Source of the DNA: CALFVT01 sp964513675
GTDB lineage: Bacteria > Pseudomonadota > Alphaproteobacteria > Caulobacterales > Maricaulaceae
Length of the DNA stretch: 64,000 bases
Assembly (NCBI GenBank): GCA_964513675.1
Contig: CAZEOD010000005.1
Coordinates: 16,601-80,600 of the forward strand
Direction of reading: 5' to 3'
Each line of letters begins with the position of its first letter. The stretch's first letter is position 1. This document shows positions 34,145 through 43,537 of the stretch, piece after piece. A program made the translations under genes and the position numbers. The notes under the pieces were generated by a model. It was not told the DNA's origin, made no database searches, and saw only the letters and a list, made by a program, of their open reading frames with translations.

Positions 34145-35426
34145 GCTTTTAGAAACCGAGTCGCTCTTACAACTCGGTTTAGTTGTTTTACTACTTTTAT
34201 TTTCAGCCTTTTTTTCCGGCTCTGAAACCTCGTTAACTGCGGCGTCGCGTGCGCGAATGCATCAGCTTGAGAAAGATGGCGATAAACGCGCGACCCTTGT
34301 GAGCAAACTTTTAAACATGCGCGAGCGCCTGCTTGGCGCGATTTTGCTGGGTAATAATTTCGTCAACATCCTCGCATCCTCTATTATGGCGGGGCTTATG
34401 CTGTCTATCGTTGGTGAGGCCGGAATTATTTATGCGACGATCATTACAACAGCGCTGATTTTGATTTTTGCCGAAGTTCTGCCCAAGACCTATGCGATTA
34501 GCCAACCAGATAAAATGGCGCTTCATGTTGTCCGCCCGATTAGCTTTATCGTAACTCTTCTCGCTCCGATTGTCGCTGTTGTGCAGGCGATTGTGAGCGC
34601 AACACTTCGGCTCGGCGGCGCAGATATTACGGCATCGCCATATACCGCGATGGATGAGATTCGCGGCGCAGTTGACCTTGGCCATCAAGAGGGCGATGTC
34701 GCCAAACGTGCGCGCGATCAAATTATCGGCGTGTTAGAGCTTGGGGAATTAACTGTGGAAGCGGTGATGATTCACCGTAAAAATTTGGCGATGATTGATG
34801 CCGATAACTCCCCTGAACAAATAGTCAAAGACGTCTTAGCCAGTGGCCATACCCGTATGCCACTGTGGAAAGGCGACAAAGATAATGTCATCGGGATTTT
34901 ACACGCTAAAGACCTTTTAAAAGCTTTATCGAGAAATGACGGAGATATTGCGAGCCTGAATATAAAGCGTATTGTTCGTGAACCGTGGTTTATACCGGAA
35001 ACAACTTCTGTTGTGCAGCAATTGCGCGCATTTCAACAAAAACGCGAGCATTTTGCCCTTGTCGTTGATGAATATGGCGCGCTTATGGGCGTTCTGACCT
35101 TAGAAGATATTATCGAAGAAATTGTAGGTGATATTCAAGATGAATATGACACAGTTATTGAAGGGCTAACGCGGCTGAAAAGCGGCGCTGTGATCGCGCG
35201 CGGGGACATCCCTGTCAGAGATTTAAACAGAGCGTTAGATTGGTCGCTTCCCGATGAAGAAGCTGTGACACTTGCGGGGCTTGTTATCCATGAATCGCAA
35301 ACAATCCCCGATGAAGGGCAAACTTTTGCCTTTTACGGCTACCGCTTTGAAATACTCGAACGGCTGCGCAATCAAATTGTCAAGCTTAAGGTGACCCATA
35401 GCTTCGAAGCTGATCGTCATAATTAA
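34134..35426 (+). CDS. CNNM/CorC-HlyC family membrane protein with CBS pair
   Basis: 430 residues. The N-terminal DUF21 domain has four membrane segments (LGLVVLLLLFSAFFSGSETSLTAASR, key part, with SGSETS as motif). It is followed by paired CBS domains (VMIHRKNLAMIDAD, VIGILHAKDLL, FALVVDEYGALMGVLTLEDIIEEIVGDIQDE in part). A C-terminal CorC_HlyC domain comes last. The family is linked to magnesium efflux and divalent-cation balance. Its ATG overlaps the aroB end by 11 bases; the aroK-aroB-CorC order is common in alphaproteobacteria. Confidence 0.92.
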   Translation: MWDKLLETESLLQLGLVVLLLLFSAFFSGSETSLTAASRARMHQLEKDGDKRATLVSKLLNMRERLLGAILLGNNFVNILASSIMAGLMLSIVGEAGIIYATIITTALILIFAEVLPKTYAISQPDKMALHVVRPISFIVTLLAPIVAVVQAIVSATLRLGGADITASPYTAMDEIRGAVDLGHQEGDVAKRARDQIIGVLELGELTVEAVMIHRKNLAMIDADNSPEQIVKDVLASGHTRMPLWKGDKDNVIGILHAKDLLKALSRNDGDIASLNIKRIVREPWFIPETTSVVQQLRAFQQKREHFALVVDEYGALMGVLTLEDIIEEIVGDIQDEYDTVIEGLTRLKSGAVIARGDIPVRDLNRALDWSLPDEEAVTLAGLVIHESQTIPDEGQTFAFYGYRFEILERLRNQIVKLKVTHSFEADRHN

Positions 35427-35732
35427 AAGCCCTGCCAAAATGCGCCGCCTTCACTCAGACATATAATCATGATCCAATATGAGCCATTAGGCACAGGGTT
35501 ATCGGCGATTATATATCACGCCCTCTCTCTAGGCCTTAGGCCGCTTAATCCCGAAGCGGGATAGAGCGTAAAAGAGCGGCTGTCATTAAACCCGTTAGGG
35601 CGCGGAGTATGTCACCATGCTTATGCCCTTTCGCTGACGTCACTCCATACGACGCCCTTAAGAAAGAAAACCATCAAGCAGACAGCGGCTCATGTCACCT
35701 CATCACACCACACCTTAGGGCCATCCACGCAT
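35427..35732. other. non-coding stretch with strong secondary structure
   Basis: No convincing ORF lies here. Two potential stem-loops stand out. The first is GCCGCT (35540-35545) with AGCGGC (35575-35580), enclosing CCCG-AAG-CGGG. The second is GGGCG-x-GGAGT-xx-GTCA (35598-35614) with TGAC ... ACTCC ... CGCCC (35635-35657). AGCGGCT recurs near 35690. A structured RNA is possible, but I match no known family (tmRNA, SRP RNA, RNase P and 6S landmarks were not seen), and no U-tract follows on either strand. Confidence 0.35.
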
Positions 35733-35766
35733 AAAAAAAGGGCCCTCCAAAGTCTGGAGAGCCCAA
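35733..35766 (-). terminator. TonB receptor gene terminator
   Basis: 10-bp stem (GGGCCCTCCA / TGGAGAGCCC, one mismatch) followed on the minus strand by T7. It sits 28 bases past the receptor stop. Confidence 0.88.
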
Positions 35767-35793
35767 TAAGAATTTGTTTTTAAGGGGTAAACC

Positions 35794-38700
35794 CTAGAAC
35801 GTTGCCCGAAGGATCGCTGAGAAACGGCGATCACTACGAATAAACGAGCGTGGCGCGCGCAGACCATCTTCACGAATGGTTTGCGTTGTTTCAGTGATAT
35901 CATCCAATAAGTTGACACCTTGCAGGCCAATACGGACATTTTCATTGATGCTATAGAATACAGAGGCATCAAGTTGGCCCGTTGCTTCCTGATAGATCGC
36001 AGAGAATGGGAAGATCACATCACGTGGCGTCACGAGGAAATCACTCCGCCAGTTATAGGCAAGTCGACCCTGCCATGGACCTTTTTCATATAAACCAATC
36101 GCGTTGATATTATGTTCTGACACACGCGGGAAAATCCCGTCATCAACTGCAAAATTTGGCCCTGCTGGATTTTGACCGTCACTCGCGGGTCCGACAAATA
36201 GGTCCGGATCAACTTCAGACGGAACACCATCTGCATCAATATAGGCATAGTTAAACTGTACACCTAGGCCAGATAGAGGTCCCGGTAAGAAGTCATAAAA
36301 CTGCTGATATGCAAATTCGAAACCTTTTAACTCACCAGTTTCTTGGGAATTAATGCTTGTATTAAAGGCTACAGGTAGCCCGCTAATAAGAACATCTCCA
36401 CCAGCTGGGTCAGGTACATTTAAGGCACCTCCCGTAATGAAGTTATCAATCGTCTTATAAAAACCAGATAATGTGATAGATCCAGAGTCGTTGAAATACC
36501 ATTCATAGGATAGATCAAAGTTCCACGCTGTTTGCGGCAGAAGTTGAGCATTACCGGAAAAGTTACCTATGAAGCCGCCAAATGTATTTGTTCCATCACC
36601 ATTTTCGATGTCTTGGAATGTACCAATAGCCGGACGTTGATTGATTTGAGCCGTATCAGGACGCGACAAGGTACGCGATGCAGCAAAGCGAATTAAACGG
36701 CCTTCATTCAGGTCAAGCTTAACGTTCAAGCTCGGAAGCCATTCGTCATAAGTAGTGTTAACGGGAACTGTAAGGATGTTACCATCACCAAATTGATTTT
36801 GCAGAGCGACCAAATCCAAACTACAGGCCCCGGGAGGTCCATCTAGATCATTAGGGTTGTTACATGGATCAATCGTCACGCCATTTTGCTCAAATGGTAC
36901 TGTACCCACGAATAAACCATTAAAGGCCGGTAAGAGCTGAACACTATCAATTGTACGTTCAGTGCGGACGTAACGAATACCAATGTTACCGTCTAGGCCC
37001 ACTCCATTCCCGCCGAAATCATCCGTTCCGAAGTCAAGACGTGTATAAGCCGCAAAATTTTCGCGTGTTAAACTTGTCGTTTCACCTTCGGTAAAGGGAG
37101 TTCCCGGAATAATTTGATCGCCATTCGTACATACACGATCAGATAATGGAGAATAGGCCGCACCGCAGAAAGCACGTGACCCTGTGGGGCCGCCCGTTGC
37201 CGCAATTAAATCCCGACGAACTTGCTCAAAAGCATCAAAGTCTCTCGCACCCGGGCCTGTATAAGCCAAAATTTGGTCAAATCCGATAGTGCCTTCAAGC
37301 CCGCGCTGAAAGCCGTCAAAGTTAACAGGACCAAAAAGTCCATTTACCGCATCATTTAAAGCAGGGTTCGTATTTCCGCCAAGTAATAAGATAGACTCAA
37401 CATCGTTAAAGTCATTATTCGTACCAGGCCCGAATGCTGTTCCGTTAATATCGCGGCCTGTCCAGACTTCGGAGATATTACCCCAGGTAAAGTCAGACTC
37501 ACGAATATCTGTGTCTTGATCTGAATAACGCACACCTGCGCGAACTGATTTCAACCAGCCATCATTGGAAAAGTCATATTCGACATCCCCTTTAAAGGCC
37601 AAGGAATCCGCGTCATTAGAGACCCGCTGTTCAGCAAGAGCCCGAATGAACTGACTATTTGGCTGTGAAAAGAAGTCAGCTGACTCTCCTTCTGGAACAA
37701 GAAATTGTACAGTAGGAACTCCGTTCTGCTCTTCACCTATGCGAACACGCGAGAAGAAAGATCTAATCACTTCAGTTTGGAAAACTTCATTCGAAGAATC
37801 AATATATTGGGCATCAAAATTAAACCTTAAGTTATCCGTTGGCGCATATTTAAGGTTGAAACCAAAGTCTTCTGTTGTATCTTCTTCTAGGAAACTACGT
37901 GTACTTGCTTGTTGCTGACCACCTTCACTTGGAAGAAGTGCAGCCGTGGCATTCGGGCCGCGCCACTGCGTGTTATCCGTGATCGTACCTGTTTGGAAAA
38001 CGCCATCTTCGTCAAACGTAAAGTCAGTTATACCAAATCGGCCATCGCCGCGTGTATTCTGAGTCCCATCACCTTGCGTCTGAATAACATTTTCGCCCCA
38101 CTCCAATGTAGAATCAGAGCGTAGGAATTGAGCTGTTGCCAACCATTTTTGATCTGGGCTTTCCCATTGACCCGCTAAAGCAATACCACGGCGATCCCGC
38201 TCAAAATCTTGTCGGCGAATACCGCCGCCTGCTGGAATCAATAAATTTGTATCTAGGCCATTATCTGTCGACCCGCCATTTTGGCCCGGACTTTCAAACG
38301 CAGCTAATTGCGTACTATCAGCACGTGAAATCAACTCAGACGCAGAGAGATTACCTAAAAGGCCAAACTTGCCTGCATTTGTTTCCCATGTATTAGAGAG
38401 TAAAATAGAACCAGACGGTGTCGCCTTCTCTGCTTTGTCACCATAGTTAAGCTCGAGTGAATAAGCAACTTGCGGGCCTTCTTTGTCAAAAGGAACGCGC
38501 GTGTTCAAATCAATTGTCCCTGCAATACCGCCTTCAATCAGATCAGCCGATTGGTTTTTGAAAACCTTAACAGAACCAAGGAGTTCAGGAGAAACATCTT
38601 CAAAACCAAGAACGCCGCCTGAATTTGCACCGAAAACATCACGGCCGTTTAGCTCTGAACGAACAAATGGCAATCCGCGAATAACAACGCCTGAACCTTC

Positions 38701-39045
38701 AACCGCAAAATGGTCTGGATCATTTGGCGCAGAGAAACGCAAAACGCTAACACCCGGAACACGCTGCAAAGCTTCTGAAACTGAGCGGTCAGGAAGCGCG
38801 CCAATATCAGAGGCCGTAATCGCGTCGACAAATGTATCAGCGTTACGTTTGATATCTGCGGCATCAATAATGGACTGGCGAATACCGGTTGCAACGACTT
38901 CATCGACAGTTTCGTCAGCGGTTTCAGCATCCTGCGCATAAGCAGGGGCAAGCGTAAATAAGTTCATAGCAAGTGCCGATGCACCGACCATTAACACTCT
39001 TAGGTTTTCTTTTGACGAGATACGTCCTAAACGATTCATAATCAT
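35794..39045 (-). CDS. TonB-dependent receptor, Xanthomonas/Caulobacter carbohydrate type
   Basis: 1083 residues. Signal peptide (VGASALAMNLFTLAPAYAQ), TonB box-like DEVVATGIRQSI, and a plug with ITASDIGALPDRSVSEALQRVPGVSV, the hallmark of the TIGR01782 class. The long barrel ends FSAILRATF. Such receptors import oligosaccharides in carbohydrate loci. The flanking halogenases, GH3 glucosidase and LacI operator support a glucan-type ligand. Start is 39045 or ATG 39039. Promoter and operator lie at 39105-39141, so it is transcribed separately from the halogenase operon. Confidence 0.93.
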   Translation of the reverse strand: MIMNRLGRISSKENLRVLMVGASALAMNLFTLAPAYAQDAETADETVDEVVATGIRQSIIDAADIKRNADTFVDAITASDIGALPDRSVSEALQRVPGVSVLRFSAPNDPDHFAVEGSGVVIRGLPFVRSELNGRDVFGANSGGVLGFEDVSPELLGSVKVFKNQSADLIEGGIAGTIDLNTRVPFDKEGPQVAYSLELNYGDKAEKATPSGSILLSNTWETNAGKFGLLGNLSASELISRADSTQLAAFESPGQNGGSTDNGLDTNLLIPAGGGIRRQDFERDRRGIALAGQWESPDQKWLATAQFLRSDSTLEWGENVIQTQGDGTQNTRGDGRFGITDFTFDEDGVFQTGTITDNTQWRGPNATAALLPSEGGQQQASTRSFLEEDTTEDFGFNLKYAPTDNLRFNFDAQYIDSSNEVFQTEVIRSFFSRVRIGEEQNGVPTVQFLVPEGESADFFSQPNSQFIRALAEQRVSNDADSLAFKGDVEYDFSNDGWLKSVRAGVRYSDQDTDIRESDFTWGNISEVWTGRDINGTAFGPGTNNDFNDVESILLLGGNTNPALNDAVNGLFGPVNFDGFQRGLEGTIGFDQILAYTGPGARDFDAFEQVRRDLIAATGGPTGSRAFCGAAYSPLSDRVCTNGDQIIPGTPFTEGETTSLTRENFAAYTRLDFGTDDFGGNGVGLDGNIGIRYVRTERTIDSVQLLPAFNGLFVGTVPFEQNGVTIDPCNNPNDLDGPPGACSLDLVALQNQFGDGNILTVPVNTTYDEWLPSLNVKLDLNEGRLIRFAASRTLSRPDTAQINQRPAIGTFQDIENGDGTNTFGGFIGNFSGNAQLLPQTAWNFDLSYEWYFNDSGSITLSGFYKTIDNFITGGALNVPDPAGGDVLISGLPVAFNTSINSQETGELKGFEFAYQQFYDFLPGPLSGLGVQFNYAYIDADGVPSEVDPDLFVGPASDGQNPAGPNFAVDDGIFPRVSEHNINAIGLYEKGPWQGRLAYNWRSDFLVTPRDVIFPFSAIYQEATGQLDASVFYSINENVRIGLQGVNLLDDITETTQTIREDGLRAPRSFIRSDRRFSAILRATF

Positions 39046-39104
39046 AATCCCCGTGGCGCAAAAGCGCGGTTAAAAGAGAGACACATATTATTATTATTTT
39101 AAAT

Positions 39105-39141
39105 CTCATATGTGACAGCTGCCAATCTGACAACGTTGTCA
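39105..39141 (-). promoter_or_regulatory. LacI-type operator overlapping promoter of the TonB receptor
   Basis: TGACAACGTTGTCA (39128-39141) is a perfect 14-bp palindrome with the CG centre typical of LacI-family sites. On the minus strand its TTGTCA (39133-39128) reads as a -35 element, spaced 17 bases from TATGAG (39110-39105). A related GACAC-T-GTGTC lies at 39205-39215 and may be a second site. The rest of 39142-39360 has no gene. Confidence 0.75.
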
Positions 39142-39360
39142 TATATAATGCAAAACTGATTGTTTGAAGTCAATTCCAGAAATCACGATTAGTTTATTCT
39201 TTTTGACACTGTGTCTTAAGCGTCACAATCAAACGGGCTAATTTAAGCTTTAGAATAAAAACCGGCCTTAATAATAGGTGAATTATCATCCAAGATGCAA
39301 AAATACCACCATTTTCCCTAGCAATCACGATTCTAGTCGTGCCTCTAAACTCGCTTGATT

Positions 39361-40872
39361 CTATATTTTTTCAGCCGCACAATGCGTTTTTATAAAGTCC
39401 GAATGATGCGGCATAACATCAACAGACTGCGCAACAACATCTTTGATGTAATCAACCCGCTTCTTAATCGTCTCAATCGGCGCCTTATCTGTCACAGCAT
39501 TATACCCTTTGGGCGTGACGCCTTGGCCATACATAACCGCGAGCCAGCTTGCGGGGCTAAACAAATCCGAATCGGCCTCAAATATGCGGCCCGCTTGTGA
39601 GAACTGTTCGATCTTGCGCGTCAAATGAACTGTTTGCGGCAAGGTCTGACAATGCCGCCAAAACGGCGTATCATCGCGCTGCGTAGCCGAATAATGCAAG
39701 ACGAGAAAATCGCGAACACGCTCATATTCCAGCGCCGTTTTTTCATTAAAGGCATCGATATCCGTTTGCGAAAAGCGTTTATCGGGATAATGAGCCATAA
39801 ACCGCGCCAAGCTCGTTTGCACAAGATGAATACTTGTCGATTCGAGCGGCTCCATAAAGCCAGCCGCTAGGCCTAATGAGATCACATTTTTATCCCAGAA
39901 CTTTTTCCGGCGCCCTGTGGTGAAGCGTAAGAATTTAGGATCTGACAAGGCTGGTCCGTCCAAATTATCCAGCAAGGTCGTAGCCGCTTCATCGTCACTG
40001 ATAAATTCGCTGCAATAGACATGGCCATTCCCCGTTCTATGTTGAAGCGGAATACGCCATTGCCAGCCCGCCTGACGTGCGGTGGCCTTGGTGTATGGTA
40101 TGGGCTCCCCCACCTTCTCGCAGCCTACAGCAACTGCGCGGTTGGCCGGAAGCCATTCGCTCCAATCATGATAGCCCGCCTCAAGTGCGCCCTCGATTAA
40201 CAGCCCGCGAAAGCCCGAGCAATCAACGAAAAAGTCAGCTGAAAGCGTCTGTCCGCTCTCAAGCTGTAGGGTTTTCACATGCCCCGTTTCATTATCCAGC
40301 CGCACATCGTCAATTCGGCCTTCAAGGCGCGTTACGCCCCGGCTTTCAGCAATACGGCGAAGAAAGGCCGCATAGCGCCCCGCGTCAAATTGAAACGCAT
40401 AATTAATCCCTGACAAAGCTGATTGCGGACGGTCATTCAGCGGGCGCATGAATTTACCTTGCCGGCACGCTTGCACCATAAGTGAGTAATCAAACAAATC
40501 CCCCGCAAGGCCACGGCTATTCAAATTTGCCCAATATTGATAAAATGGCAAGACATCGAAATCTATGCCAAAATCACCAAAGGGGTGAATATAGCTATGG
40601 CCGAGTTTATACCAATCCACAAATTCGATGCCGAGCTTAAAGGTCGCCTGCGTTTCGCGCACAAACTCATCTTCATCAACACCCAACATTTGGTTGAACG
40701 CAATCAGCGGCGGAATGGTCGCTTCGCCAACGCCAACCGTTCCAATCTCTTCGGATTCAACCAAAGTAATTTGCGTATTGGTTCCTTTCAGCAAAGTGCT
40801 CAGGGCCGCAGCCGCCATCCATCCCGTCGTGCCGCCGCCTACAATAATAAGGCTCTCTATTTTATCTGTCAT
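39361..40872 (-). CDS. flavin-dependent tryptophan-halogenase-like protein (copy A)
   Basis: 503 residues. FAD site GGGTTGWMAAA at residue 12, TVGVGEATIP, the catalytic Lys at residue 79 (ATFKLGIEFVDW), the halogenase motif WQWRIP, and the catalytic Glu in MEPLESTSIHLVQ. All key residues match PrnA (Lys79, Glu346). Such proteins use FADH2, oxygen and halide. In TonB-receptor loci the natural substrate is unknown; related enzymes have been reported to halogenate free indole. It is the last gene of a four-gene operon. Confidence 0.9.
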   Translation of the reverse strand: MTDKIESLIIVGGGTTGWMAAAALSTLLKGTNTQITLVESEEIGTVGVGEATIPPLIAFNQMLGVDEDEFVRETQATFKLGIEFVDWYKLGHSYIHPFGDFGIDFDVLPFYQYWANLNSRGLAGDLFDYSLMVQACRQGKFMRPLNDRPQSALSGINYAFQFDAGRYAAFLRRIAESRGVTRLEGRIDDVRLDNETGHVKTLQLESGQTLSADFFVDCSGFRGLLIEGALEAGYHDWSEWLPANRAVAVGCEKVGEPIPYTKATARQAGWQWRIPLQHRTGNGHVYCSEFISDDEAATTLLDNLDGPALSDPKFLRFTTGRRKKFWDKNVISLGLAAGFMEPLESTSIHLVQTSLARFMAHYPDKRFSQTDIDAFNEKTALEYERVRDFLVLHYSATQRDDTPFWRHCQTLPQTVHLTRKIEQFSQAGRIFEADSDLFSPASWLAVMYGQGVTPKGYNAVTDKAPIETIKKRVDYIKDVVAQSVDVMPHHSDFIKTHCAAEKI

Positions 40873-40886
40873 ATTCGGCTCTTGAT

Positions 40887-42419
40887 CTACAGGTGAACAG
40901 CGTCAGCTTTGCAAAAGCGGTTCACAAAATCTATGTGGGGCGGCATCACTGTCACAGCTTTATCAATAACATCTCTCATGTTTTTTAGGCTCTTTGTGAT
41001 ATTATCATCCGTTAAGCCGTGAACGAGCGGGTTATAACCAGACGGCTCAAACCCTTGGCCAGCAGCTACAGCAAGCCAGCTTGTGACATCAAAAAGCTCG
41101 GCATCATATTTAAAGAATCGGCCGCTCCCTGTTAAAAGCTCCATCTTATGGGCCAAACTATCCGGCAGTTCCATTTCGCGAACATAATCCCAAAGCGGGC
41201 TGTCATCCCGCCGAGTTGCAACATAATGCAGCATTAGGAAATCACGAATATGCTTAAAGTCATCATGAATAAGACGGTTATATTCGGATTGAACAGCCTC
41301 ATTCATATCCCGGGATGGAAATAAGGCGACTAATTTTGAAATGCCGGACTGAATCATGTGAATACTTGTTGATTCAAGCGGCTCCATAAATCCGCCTGAC
41401 AAGCCAATAGCCACACAATTTTTATTCCATAATTTTTTCCGCCGCCCCGTTACAAAGCGCAAATGTTTCGGCTCCTTTAAAAGCTCCCCCGTGAGACGCC
41501 CGCGAAAATCGGCCTCGGCTTGATCTTCCGATAAATAGTCACTGCAATAAACATAGCCGTTTCCATCCCGGTGCTGTAGCGGGATTTTCCACTGCCATCC
41601 TGCATCATAGGCGGTCGCTGTGGTGAAGGGCGGCGGAGGCTGCGTCCGTGATGTCGTGACAGCAACGGCGCGGTCAACAGGTAAATATTTATGCCAGTTC
41701 TCATAACCGCTTTTCAGTGCGCCTTCGATTAAAACCCCGCGAAAGCCCGTGCAGTCAATGAAAAGGTCGGCGGCATATTCACGGCCATCTTTTAAACCAA
41801 TCTTTTGAATAAATCCTGTCTCGGGATCGAGGTCAACTTTATCGACAATACCTTCTCGGCGGACAACACCGCGCGCTTCTGCGAAGCCGCGAAGAAATTT
41901 GGCATAAAGAACAGCGTCAAAATGAAACGCATAGGCAAGGCGGTTGATAACACTGCCGTGTTGCGGCTCGGGGCGAATGAATTTACCCGTATGAGCCGCC
42001 CGCGCATTTAGCGAGTAATCATCAAGCGGTGCTGTCCCGCCAATATCTTTATGCCGACGCCAAAAATGATGAAAGTCAATACCCTCTAAATCAAAGCCGT
42101 GAACGCCAAAGGGGTGAAAATAACTTTCGCCAATATGGCCCCAATTTTCAAACTCAATACCAAGTTTATATGTGCCTTGCGTGGCCTTTAAAAATTCATA
42201 TTCATCAATCCCGAGGGCCGCGTTGAATTTAGCAATTGCCGGAATTGTCGCCTCGCCTACACCAACAGTTTCAATCTGCTCTGATTCAATTAATGTGACG
42301 GATACATCTGTTTTATCAAGATATTTAGAGAGCGCTGCGGCGGACATCCACCCTGCCGTGCCCCCGCCGACAATCACAACATTACGGACGGGATTCGCCT
42401 TTTTCTGTGTCTCACGCAT
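40887..42419 (-). CDS. flavin-dependent tryptophan-halogenase-like protein (copy B)
   Basis: 510 residues. GGGTAGWMSAA for FAD, TVGVGEATIPAIAKF, catalytic Lys at residue 85 (GTYKLGIEFENW), WQWKIP, and catalytic Glu in MEPLESTSIHMIQ are present. Its ATG overlaps the TAA of the degenerate copy upstream (TAATG at 42417-42421), so they are coupled. It lies 14 bases ahead of copy A. The three intact copies differ enough in sequence to be old paralogues rather than recent duplicates. A FAD reductase partner is not in the window. Confidence 0.9.
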   Translation of the reverse strand: MRETQKKANPVRNVVIVGGGTAGWMSAAALSKYLDKTDVSVTLIESEQIETVGVGEATIPAIAKFNAALGIDEYEFLKATQGTYKLGIEFENWGHIGESYFHPFGVHGFDLEGIDFHHFWRRHKDIGGTAPLDDYSLNARAAHTGKFIRPEPQHGSVINRLAYAFHFDAVLYAKFLRGFAEARGVVRREGIVDKVDLDPETGFIQKIGLKDGREYAADLFIDCTGFRGVLIEGALKSGYENWHKYLPVDRAVAVTTSRTQPPPPFTTATAYDAGWQWKIPLQHRDGNGYVYCSDYLSEDQAEADFRGRLTGELLKEPKHLRFVTGRRKKLWNKNCVAIGLSGGFMEPLESTSIHMIQSGISKLVALFPSRDMNEAVQSEYNRLIHDDFKHIRDFLMLHYVATRRDDSPLWDYVREMELPDSLAHKMELLTGSGRFFKYDAELFDVTSWLAVAAGQGFEPSGYNPLVHGLTDDNITKSLKNMRDVIDKAVTVMPPHIDFVNRFCKADAVHL

Positions 42420-43537
42420 TACATATTTCCTTTCAACGCATTCATCTGCGCGTCAATTTTTTGGCTTATTTCAGCGAGCCAATGCTGAATATCACTTAGG
42501 CGCTCTCGGTCTGCCAATCTGTCATATCCAGCCTGATTAATTCCGCCTGCCCTTAAGGCAGACATCCATTCTGCTTTGGAAAATATATCATAATCCTCAA
42601 AGCTTAGACGCCCACGACTTCGAAATAGTTTAATTTTACGCGCCAAACGCACAGATATATCTTCAGCCTTAAAGCCGGCGGAAATTAGCGACGCCATATC
42701 ATTGATATGAGCCCCTTCTTCAGCCGCAAGGCGGTTATATTCGCGGCACTCGGCAGCGCCGTAGGATGTATCAGGCCAGAGCGAAAAAAGGCGCTCTATA
42801 GCTGACTGCACAACAAATAAAGTGACCCCAGAAAGCTGATTTAAACCCGCAGATTTAGTCTGCACAGCGACGTAATTCTCAGTCCATATACTCGCCCTCA
42901 CATCGGCGCGCAAATCAATGATGAGATCAGAGTGAAGCGCATGGCCAGATAGCCTGATTTCACGCCGCATATTATCGGCAATAGACATATCTATATTATC
43001 GCCGCTGTGCAGAGTCAGCGGCGCAGCTGCCTGCGCAATATCGCCTAAAAGCGCTGTATATTTAGCTGTATCAAACCGGTAAGCGGGATCAATAGACGGC
43101 AAATCTTTAGGCGCCGCACCAAGCGCAATTCCAGCGCTATTCAGCCGCAGCGCGAGGTTATAATGCGCGATATCTTTCGCTTGCCCTGCGGTATAAGCGC
43201 GGTGCCAATAATGCTGAAAATCACAGCCAGACCGCGCACGCCCATAATCACCCAGCGGCGCATAGAACATGTCTCCACCGCGCGGAGTATATGGCAGGGC
43301 CATAATCATTTCAGCCCCCGCCTTGCGCCGAAGTTCGTCCTCGGTAATTTGCAAGAGCTGATGGACATGACGAATATTGGGCCGCGAATAAACAAAGCCC
43401 GATACGTCCTCGCCGCTTTGAATAATATCCAGCTTACAGGCACCGCCCGGCAAACGCGCACTCATCATAGCCGCGGCCAAACTACACAGCAAAGGCGCGC
43501 CAATAATCGTGATATGCCGGATAGGAGCCGCCATCAT
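42419..43537 (-). CDS. degenerate halogenase-like paralogue (probable pseudoenzyme)
   Basis: 372 residues, 130 or so shorter than its neighbours. It keeps their framework: IRHITIIGAPLLCSLAAAMM at the FAD position, YAPLGDYGRA, CDFQHYWHRAY, YRFDTAKYTALL, and a C-terminal SFEDYDIFSKAEWMSALRAGGINQAGYD. The glycine-rich FAD motif is lost, the catalytic-Lys segment is absent, the WxWxIP motif is missing, and the Glu position aligns with Ser (NQLSGVTLFVVQ). The frame is intact with TAATG couplings at both ends, so it is under selection rather than decayed. Catalysis is unlikely; a partner or scaffold role is my inference. Confidence 0.75.
   Translation of the reverse strand: MMAAPIRHITIIGAPLLCSLAAAMMSARLPGGACKLDIIQSGEDVSGFVYSRPNIRHVHQLLQITEDELRRKAGAEMIMALPYTPRGGDMFYAPLGDYGRARSGCDFQHYWHRAYTAGQAKDIAHYNLALRLNSAGIALGAAPKDLPSIDPAYRFDTAKYTALLGDIAQAAAPLTLHSGDNIDMSIADNMRREIRLSGHALHSDLIIDLRADVRASIWTENYVAVQTKSAGLNQLSGVTLFVVQSAIERLFSLWPDTSYGAAECREYNRLAAEEGAHINDMASLISAGFKAEDISVRLARKIKLFRSRGRLSFEDYDIFSKAEWMSALRAGGINQAGYDRLADRERLSDIQHWLAEISQKIDAQMNALKGNM

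Noticed and set aside
39326..39345. CACGA-N6-TCGTG inverted repeat after the halogenase operon
   Set aside because: Short stem with no U-tract on the minus strand; too weak to call a terminator.
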